From Marinobacter denitrificans (GTDB lineage Bacteria > Pseudomonadota > Gammaproteobacteria > Pseudomonadales > Oleiphilaceae), in NCBI RefSeq assembly GCF_008795955.1, contig NZ_VMHN01000007.1, forward strand, positions 62,001 through 126,000: 64,000 nucleotides of DNA, read 5' to 3'. This document shows positions 58,295-64,000 of this stretch, piece after piece (the stretch's first letter is position 1; each line of letters opens with the position of its first letter). The notes under the pieces were generated by a model. It did no database searches. It was given only the letters and a program-made list of their open reading frames with translations, and had not been told where the DNA came from. A program made the translations under genes and the position numbers.

Positions 58295-60523
58295 GTGTCT
58301 GAGGTCCAGCCGCTATTTCAGCGCGTTGCGGTTATCGGCCTCGGCCTCATCGGCGGGTCCCTGGCCAGAGCCATCCGCGATAACGGCCTCGCCGTGACTG
58401 TTGTTGGCGCCGATAAACGTGGGGAAGATCTGGCTCTGGGCAGGGAGTTGGGTATTATTGATGAGGCGGCTGCGACCGTCGCCGAGGCCGTGGCCGGTAG
58501 CGATCTGGTCGTTCTTGCGGTACCGGTCAAAGCAACCCAAACCGTACTGGAAGAGATTCGCCCACATCTGGGCGCCAACGCGGTGCTTACGGATGTGGGT
58601 AGTACCAAGTCCAGTTTCGTGAAGGACGTGCGTGAGGTGTTTGGTGAGTTACCGGCAAAGGTGATTCCTGGTCATCCCATAGCAGGTTCTGAAAAGAGCG
58701 GTATCCGGGCCGCCGACCCTGGGTTGTTTGCCAATCATAAAGTGATTCTGACTCCGGCGGACAATGTCAGTGCGCCGGACCTGGAGAAGCTGAAGGCGCT
58801 GTGGGAGGGTTGTGGTGCCACGGTGCTGACCATGTCCGTGGCCTATCACGACGAAGTGCTCGCTGCCACAAGCCACCTTCCGCATCTGATTGCCTTCTCG
58901 CTGGTAGACACCCTGGCGGGTGAGGATGAGAATCTGGACATATTCCGCTACGCGGCAGGCGGCTTCCGTGACTTTACCCGAATTGCGGCCAGCGACCCGG
59001 TGATGTGGCACGATATTTTTCTCTCCAACCGCGATGCGGTGCTGCGGGTGATTGATCACTTCACCCACGATCTGGACCAGCTTCGCACTGCCATTGCCGA
59101 TCAGGACGGTGCAACCCTGCTACGGGTTTTCAGTCGCGCCAAAGCGGCGCGGGAACATTTTTCCAAAATGCTTTCAGGAAAGGCTTACGTGACCAACAAC
59201 AGTCAGAAACAGGTAACATTCCGTCTTCAGCCCGGCGGCCGGATTTCCGGTGAAATTCGTGTTCCGGGCGACAAATCCGTTTCCCATCGGTCCATTATGC
59301 TGGGTGCACTTGCCGACGGCATCACTGAGGTGAAAGGCTTCCTGGAAGGGGAAGATAGCCTGGCTACGCTTCAGGCTTTCCGTGATATGGGTGTTACCAT
59401 TGAAGGGCCGGACGAAGGCCTTGTTCGCATCCATGGTGTGGGTATCAATGGCCTGCAGGCGCCGCGCGGCCCGCTCTATCTGGGTAACTCCGGTACTGCT
59501 ATGCGCCTGTTCGCCGGTTTGCTGGCAGCTCAGCCATTTGATTCAGAGTTGACTGGCGATGAGAGTCTGTCCAAGCGGCCAATGGGGCGCGTCGCGGATC
59601 CGCTGCGGGCTATGGGCGCTGTAATCGATACTGCTGAGGGCGGCCGGCCGCCCCTGAAAATCCGCGGTGGCCAGGCGCTGACGGGTATTCACTACGAAAT
59701 GCCCGTGGCCAGCGCCCAGGTAAAGTCCTGCCTGTTGCTTGCCGGGCTTTACGCTGAAGGTGTGACCTCAGTGACTGAGCCGGCGCCAACCCGGGATCAC
59801 ACAGAGCGCATGCTGGAAGGCTTCGGCTATCACGTCCATCGTGACATGGCCACAGCCAGCGTTACCGGGGGCGGGCGTCTGACGGCCACTGCGATTGACG
59901 TACCGGCGGATATTTCCTCTGCGGCGTTTTTCCTGGTGGCGGCCAGCATTGCCCCGGATTCTGACCTCACCATCCGTCACGTAGGCATGAACCCGACTCG
60001 GGTAGGAGTCATCAACATCCTGCGCATGATGGGGGCCAATATTGAAGTGCTCGAGGAGCGGGTGATTGGTGGTGAACCGGTTGCCGACCTCCGTGTTCGT
60101 TCTGCTGACCTCAAGGGTATCGACATTCCGGAAGACCAGGTGCCCCTGGCCATCGACGAATTCCCAGTGCTGTTTATCGCCGCTGTATGCGCGGAGGGCA
60201 GAACTGTCCTGCGTGGGGCCGAGGAACTCCGCGTCAAGGAAAGCGATCGTATTCAGGTGATGGCGGATGGCCTGGCTGCGTTGGGCGTGGACACCACCGT
60301 CACACCGGACGGCATTGTTATTGAGGGGGGCCAGACCATGGGTAGCGGCACTGTAAACAGCCACGGTGACCACCGGATTGCCATGGCGTTCTCGGTGGCC
60401 TCCCTGCGAGCCAGCGGCAATATTGAAGTGACCGATTGCGCCAACGTAGCGACGTCTTTCCCGAATTTTGTGGGGCTGGCGAAGCGCACCGGTATCAATA
60501 TCTCAGCCGAGGGAGCTGAATGA
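58295..60523 (+). CDS. Prephenate dehydrogenase-EPSP synthase fusion (TyrA-AroA)
   Basis: One 742-residue polypeptide carries two enzymes of the aromatic pathway. Residues 1-about 295 are TyrA (VAVIGLGLIGGSLARAI, HPIAGSEKSGIRAADPGLF), which oxidises prephenate to hydroxyphenylpyruvate. Residues about 305-742 are AroA (VPGDKSVSHRSIMLGAL, GNSGTAMRLFAGLLA, DEFPVLFIAAV), which makes EPSP and is the glyphosate target. The GTG at 58295 is the start; an open frame back to 58097 lies inside hisC. Fusions of this kind are known in gammaproteobacteria. It ends overlapping cmk. Confidence 0.96.
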   Translation: MSEVQPLFQRVAVIGLGLIGGSLARAIRDNGLAVTVVGADKRGEDLALGRELGIIDEAAATVAEAVAGSDLVVLAVPVKATQTVLEEIRPHLGANAVLTDVGSTKSSFVKDVREVFGELPAKVIPGHPIAGSEKSGIRAADPGLFANHKVILTPADNVSAPDLEKLKALWEGCGATVLTMSVAYHDEVLAATSHLPHLIAFSLVDTLAGEDENLDIFRYAAGGFRDFTRIAASDPVMWHDIFLSNRDAVLRVIDHFTHDLDQLRTAIADQDGATLLRVFSRAKAAREHFSKMLSGKAYVTNNSQKQVTFRLQPGGRISGEIRVPGDKSVSHRSIMLGALADGITEVKGFLEGEDSLATLQAFRDMGVTIEGPDEGLVRIHGVGINGLQAPRGPLYLGNSGTAMRLFAGLLAAQPFDSELTGDESLSKRPMGRVADPLRAMGAVIDTAEGGRPPLKIRGGQALTGIHYEMPVASAQVKSCLLLAGLYAEGVTSVTEPAPTRDHTERMLEGFGYHVHRDMATASVTGGGRLTATAIDVPADISSAAFFLVAASIAPDSDLTIRHVGMNPTRVGVINILRMMGANIEVLEERVIGGEPVADLRVRSADLKGIDIPEDQVPLAIDEFPVLFIAAVCAEGRTVLRGAEELRVKESDRIQVMADGLAALGVDTTVTPDGIVIEGGQTMGSGTVNSHGDHRIAMAFSVASLRASGNIEVTDCANVATSFPNFVGLAKRTGINISAEGAE

Positions 60524-61203
60524 TGGTTGAAGGCAAGGCGCCCATTATCACTGTGGATGGCCCTGGCGGCTCCGGCAAGGGCACCATTACCCAGATGCTG
60601 GCCCGCAAACTTGGTTGGCATCTGCTCGATAGCGGCGCGCTTTATCGTCTTACCGCCCTTGCTGCCGAGCGGCAGGGCGTTCCATTGGATGATGAGTCCG
60701 CATTGGTGAAGCTTGCCGCTAACCTGGATGTGGCCTTCGAACCAACACCCCCGGGTGAGCCGGCAAAGGTGTTGATGGGCGGCCACGATGTGACCGCAGA
60801 TATACGTACAGAAACCTGCGGGGACAACGCCTCAAAGGTGGCCGTGATGCAGTCTGTTCGTGATGCGCTGCTGCAGCGTCAGCGCGACTTCCGCAAGCTC
60901 CCTGGGCTGGTGGCAGACGGTCGCGATATGGGCACAGTGGTGTTTCCGGATGCGCCGGTAAAGATCTTTCTGACGGCCAGCGCCGAAGAGCGTGCGCAAA
61001 GACGTTACAGCCAGTTGAAGGACGCAGGGGTCGATGTTAATATTGACGCCCTTTTAGAGGAGATACGGGTGCGCGATGAGCGGGACATGAACCGCGCCGC
61101 CGCCCCGCTCAAGCCTGCGGACGATGCGCAAGTCATTGATTCTACAGGGTTGAGTATAGAAGAGGTGTTAGTCAGGGTTATGGCCGCAGCAGGTCAGGCC
61201 TGA
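60520..61203 (+). CDS. cmk: Cytidylate kinase
   Basis: Phosphorylates CMP and dCMP. The 227-residue protein begins with a P-loop (ITVDGPGGSGKGT). It contains DSGALYRLTAL, the CMP-binding GRDMGTVVFPDAPVKIFL and the lid RDERDMNRAAAPLKPA. The ATG ATG pair at 60520/60523 overlaps the preceding stop. A 131-base leader before rpsA follows. Confidence 0.96.
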   Translation: MMVEGKAPIITVDGPGGSGKGTITQMLARKLGWHLLDSGALYRLTALAAERQGVPLDDESALVKLAANLDVAFEPTPPGEPAKVLMGGHDVTADIRTETCGDNASKVAVMQSVRDALLQRQRDFRKLPGLVADGRDMGTVVFPDAPVKIFLTASAEERAQRRYSQLKDAGVDVNIDALLEEIRVRDERDMNRAAAPLKPADDAQVIDSTGLSIEEVLVRVMAAAGQA

Positions 61204-61226
61204 CTACACCTTTTTGTCGTTGAAAT

Positions 61227-61268
61227 TCCGGATTCGGCGTTATCGGCCAGCCACTGGCTGAATCCGGA
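61227..61268. promoter_or_regulatory. Hairpin in the cmk-rpsA gap
   Basis: TCCGGATTC (61227-61235) pairs perfectly with GAATCCGGA (61260-61268), with an inner CCAG/CTGG hairpin in between. It lies 66 bases before rpsA and may be part of an S1 leader control region or a partial terminator; no T-tract follows. Confidence 0.45.
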
Positions 61269-61334
61269 TTGAAACTAACAGACCGTGTTGCTGGTAGCAC
61301 GGAGTAAACTTGCGTTGATCACATAGGACACATA

Positions 61335-63029
61335 ATGAGCGAGAGCTTTGCGGATCTTTTTGAAGAAAGCCTAAAAGAAATTGACATGCAACCGGGTTCC
61401 ATTGTTCAGGGAACCGTAGTTGACGTCGATAACGACTGGGTCACCGTTAACGCCGGACTGAAGTCCGAAGGCGTTATCCCCGCCTCCCAGTTCCTCAATG
61501 AAAAAGGCGAGTTGGAAGTTGCTATTGGCGACGTTGTTGACGTAGCTCTCGACGCTGTAGAAGACGGCTTCGGTGAAACCCGTCTGTCCCGTGAGAAAGC
61601 CAAGCGCGCTGAAGCCTGGAAGGTACTCGAGAAGTCCTTCGAAGCTGAGGAAGTGGTTAAGGGTATTATCAACGGCAAGGTCAAGGGTGGTTTCACCGTC
61701 GATCTGGCTGGTATCCGTGCCTTCCTGCCGGGCTCTCTGGTAGATGTTCGTCCGGTTCGCGATACCGCGCACCTGGAGAACAAGGAACTCGAATTCAAGG
61801 TTATCAAGCTCGACCAGAAGCGTAACAACGTGGTTGTTTCCCGCCGCGCCGTTCTGGAAGCTGAAAACAGTGCCGAGCGTGAAGCTCTGCTTGAAACCCT
61901 GACCGAAGGGATGGAAATCAAAGGTATCGTCAAGAACCTGACCGACTACGGTGCATTCGTAGACCTGGGTGGTGTTGACGGCCTGCTCCACATTACCGAT
62001 ATGGCCTGGAAGCGCATCAAGCATCCGAGCGAAATCGTCAATGTGGGCGATGAGATCAGTGTCAAGGTGCTGAAGTTTGACCGTGAGCGTAACCGCGTAT
62101 CACTGGGTCTGAAGCAGCTGGGTGAAGATCCCTGGGTTGATATCAAGGGTCGTTATCCGGAAGGCACCAAGGTTACTGCACGTGTAACCAATCTGACTGA
62201 CTACGGCTGCTTTGCCGAGCTGGAAGAAGGTGTTGAAGGTCTGGTTCACGTTTCCGAAATGGATTGGACCAACAAGAACATCCATCCGTCCAAGGTCGTT
62301 CAGGTTGGCGACGAAGTGGGTGTGATGATTCTGGATATTGACGAAGAGCGTCGTCGTATTTCCCTGGGTATCAAGCAGTGTGTGGCCAATCCCTGGGAAG
62401 ATTTCTCCAGCAGGTTCAACAAGGGCGACCGTATCTCCGGCAAGATCAAGTCAATCACTGACTTTGGTATCTTCATCGGACTGGACGGTGGCATCGATGG
62501 TCTGGTTCACCTGTCAGACATCAGCTGGAACGAAACTGGCGAAGAAGCCGTTCGTGAATACAAGAAGGGCGACGAAGTTGAAACCGTTATCCTGTCTGTT
62601 GATCCCGAGCGTGAGCGTATCTCCCTGGGCATCAAGCAGCTGGAAAGCGATCCGTTCGCCGAGTTTGTACAGCTGAACGACAAGGGCTCCATTGTTAAGG
62701 GCACGGTATCCGCTGTAGACGCAAAAGCAGCGACTATCACCCTGAACGACGAAGTTGAAGCTGTTCTGAAAGCCTCCGAAATCAGCCGTGACCGTGTTGA
62801 AGATGCACGCAATGCGCTGAACGAAGGCGACGAAGTTGAAGCCAAGATTATCAGCATCGACCGTAAGAACCGCGTCATCAACCTGTCTGTGAAGTCGAAG
62901 GATGTTGAAGACGACAAGCAGGCACTGGAAGGTGTACGTGCGAAGACGGCTGAATCCTCCTCTGGTGCGACCACTATCGGTGATCTCATCAAGGAGCAGA
63001 TGCAGCAACAAAACGCCAACAAGGAGTAA
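61335..63029 (+). CDS. rpsA: 30S ribosomal protein S1
   Basis: 564 residues with six S1 domains (for example VKGGFTVDLAGIRAFLPGSLVD in domain 2, LTDYGAFVDLGGVDGLLH in domain 3). S1 binds mRNA leaders and helps start translation; it also controls its own mRNA in E. coli. The first residues (MSESFADLFEESLKEIDMQPG) are those that bind the ribosome. cmk precedes and ihfB follows, the universal order. A strong terminator is 16 bases downstream. Confidence 0.98.
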   Translation: MSESFADLFEESLKEIDMQPGSIVQGTVVDVDNDWVTVNAGLKSEGVIPASQFLNEKGELEVAIGDVVDVALDAVEDGFGETRLSREKAKRAEAWKVLEKSFEAEEVVKGIINGKVKGGFTVDLAGIRAFLPGSLVDVRPVRDTAHLENKELEFKVIKLDQKRNNVVVSRRAVLEAENSAEREALLETLTEGMEIKGIVKNLTDYGAFVDLGGVDGLLHITDMAWKRIKHPSEIVNVGDEISVKVLKFDRERNRVSLGLKQLGEDPWVDIKGRYPEGTKVTARVTNLTDYGCFAELEEGVEGLVHVSEMDWTNKNIHPSKVVQVGDEVGVMILDIDEERRRISLGIKQCVANPWEDFSSRFNKGDRISGKIKSITDFGIFIGLDGGIDGLVHLSDISWNETGEEAVREYKKGDEVETVILSVDPERERISLGIKQLESDPFAEFVQLNDKGSIVKGTVSAVDAKAATITLNDEVEAVLKASEISRDRVEDARNALNEGDEVEAKIISIDRKNRVINLSVKSKDVEDDKQALEGVRAKTAESSSGATTIGDLIKEQMQQQNANKE

Positions 63030-63044
63030 GATTTCCGGTTGGTA

Positions 63045-63078
63045 TAAAAAAACGGGCTCTAAGAGCCCGTTTTTTTTG
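63045..63078 (+). terminator. Intrinsic terminator after rpsA
   Basis: ACGGGCTC (63052-63059), loop TAA and GAGCCCGT (63063-63070), with a run of A before and T (63071-63077) after. A strong two-way terminator. Confidence 0.92.
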
Positions 63079-63160
63079 TGTTTTTTTCTGGTTTGGCTAA
63101 ACTAGAGCCAAGGAGCTGGTAACCGGCTATCCGATAATAATGTGAAGAGGGATGAGCCCA

Positions 63161-63457
63161 ATGACAAAATCTGAACTGGTAGAGCTGATTGCGTCCAAAC
63201 AGACGCAGCTTTCAGTGAAGGATGTGGAACTGGCTGTGAAAACCATCATAGAACATATGTCCCAGTCACTGGCAGATGGCCAGCGAATTGAAATCCGTGG
63301 TTTTGGCAGTTTTTCACTGCACCATCGGGCGGCCAGAACCGGGCGAAACCCCAAGACCGGTGAGGCTGTTCAGTTACCAGCTAAATTTGTTCCGCACTTC
63401 AAACCTGGTAAGGAGTTGCGGGAACAGGTCAATGACAGTCTGAAAAAGGGTTTCTGA
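63161..63457 (+). CDS. ihfB: Integration host factor beta subunit
   Basis: 98 residues from ATG 63161 (MTKSELVELIASKQTQLSVKD), the usual IhfB start; ATG 63152 would add three residues. DNA-bending heterodimer with IhfA. The beta-arm GRNPKTGEAVQLPAKFVPHFKPGKELR is conserved with the intercalating proline. It lies between rpsA and lapA. Confidence 0.97.
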   Translation: MTKSELVELIASKQTQLSVKDVELAVKTIIEHMSQSLADGQRIEIRGFGSFSLHHRAARTGRNPKTGEAVQLPAKFVPHFKPGKELREQVNDSLKKGF

Positions 63458-63529
63458 TTACCCTTTACATGGAAAGTTTTTAACCAGGTCCTGGTCTAGA
63501 CGATCAGGCCCGCGTGGAGCGTTGCGACT

Positions 63530-63832
63530 ATGGCCGGATTACAGAAGGTCCTTCTTATTCTGCTGGTTTTGTTTCTGGTTCTGGTGGCCCTTGTTTTTTC
63601 CCTTAATAATCAGATGGCGGTGTCCCTCAACTTTCTCCTTTTCGAGACCCAGCCCCACGGGGTTGCGGTCTGGATTATTATGTCTTTCGTGATCGGTGCT
63701 TTGATCGGAGTTCTGATTACCATGCTTGCAACCGTTCGCACATCGGTTTCCCGCCGTAACCTTGAGAAACGACTTGCTCGTACCGAGCAGGCATTGGAGA
63801 AATCCAGGGCCCAGAACGACCGGACGCTTTGA
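63530..63832 (+). CDS. lapA: Lipopolysaccharide assembly protein LapA
   Basis: 100 residues with two TM helices (VLLILLVLFLVLVALVFSLNNQ, VAVWIIMSFVIGALIGVLITML) and a cytoplasmic coiled-coil tail (RRNLEKRLARTEQALEKSR). It acts with LapB in control of LPS synthesis via LpxC degradation. Its stop overlaps the lapB start (TGATG). Confidence 0.93.
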   Translation: MAGLQKVLLILLVLFLVLVALVFSLNNQMAVSLNFLLFETQPHGVAVWIIMSFVIGALIGVLITMLATVRTSVSRRNLEKRLARTEQALEKSRAQNDRTL

Positions 63833-64000
63833 TGGATATAGTGCTTCAGTGGCTGCTATTGACGATTGCGGTAGCTGCAGGTTGGTTTGTCGGGCGCATG
63901 GGCAATACCAGGGATCGCTCGAAAACGGCCATCTCGAGTGAAGAGTCGGTCAAGGATCGTTTGCAGTTTTTGTTTACCAATTATTCCGACCAGGCCGTCG
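63832..64000 (+). CDS. lapB: LPS assembly protein LapB, 5' part only
   Basis: The first 56 codons only; the gene runs off the window. The start MDIVLQWLLLTIAVAAGWFVG is a membrane anchor. The family then continues with TPR repeats and a rubredoxin-like zinc site, which lie beyond the edge; SVKDRLQFLFTNYSDQAV matches the family start of the first TPR region. Overlaps lapA by one base. Confidence 0.9.
   Translation, partial: MDIVLQWLLLTIAVAAGWFVGRMGNTRDRSKTAISSEESVKDRLQFLFTNYSDQAV

Overview
The window reads as housekeeping chromosome of a marine gammaproteobacterium, most likely Marinobacter or a close relative. This placement rests on gene content and order and on recognising protein sequences, not on a database search. 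Pointers are the alaS-lysC-csrA-tRNA block, a TyrA-AroA fusion inside serC-pheA-hisC-tyrA/aroA-cmk-rpsA-ihfB-lapA-lapB, a Na+-pumping oxaloacetate decarboxylase operon, an imuA-imuB-dnaE2 SOS mutagenesis cassette, and many chemotaxis-type and LPS-export genes. Coding density is high and base composition is fairly G+C-rich, except for a more A+T-rich patch near 37.3-38.3 kb.

Layout: 0-5.9 kb holds a DUF1631 protein, ampD-ampE and a chemoreceptor with a flagellar-sigma-type promoter. 5.9-12.1 kb holds a minus-strand group panE, valS, holC, pepA, with two long palindromes between holC and valS. 12.3-15 kb holds lptF-lptG and an RDD protein. 15.1-20.4 kb holds alaS, lysC, csrA, tRNA-Ser, two identical tRNA-Arg genes and two structured repeats that follow them. 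20.5-26.1 kb holds a secreted alpha/beta hydrolase, a second chemoreceptor, a DUF2058 protein and dbpA. 26.3-29.8 kb is oadG-oadA-oadB. 29.8-35.3 kb carries a third palindrome, a REP-like hairpin and the LexA-controlled dnaE2 cassette. 35.4-43.6 kb is an accessory-looking stretch (phhB, hemerythrin, PfpI, an IS110-type transposase remnant, a zinc-ribbon protein, an acetyltransferase, an MddA-like methyltransferase operon with a divergent AraC/GlxA regulator, an NTF2-fold protein, an AsmA protein). 43.7-52.1 kb holds an OsmC-YcaO fusion, a YghU-type GST, a membrane-anchored PQQ sugar dehydrogenase, DUF202, YkoF-like, ggt and purU. 52.3 kb to the end is gyrA and the aromatic/serine amino-acid operon leading into rpsA, ihfB, lapA and the start of lapB.

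Functionally the window joins translation (valS, alaS, tRNAs, rpsA), cell-envelope work (ampDE, lptFG, lapAB, AsmA), amino-acid synthesis (lysC, serC, pheA, hisC, tyrA-aroA), sensing (two chemoreceptors) and DNA damage tolerance. The most unusual material is non-coding. First, a pair of roughly 115-base structured repeats downstream of the tRNA-Arg genes differ mainly by compensatory base changes, and one ends in a copy of the tRNA 3' end. Second, a family of long palindromes has arms that differ in sequence but stay perfectly paired around a conserved core.
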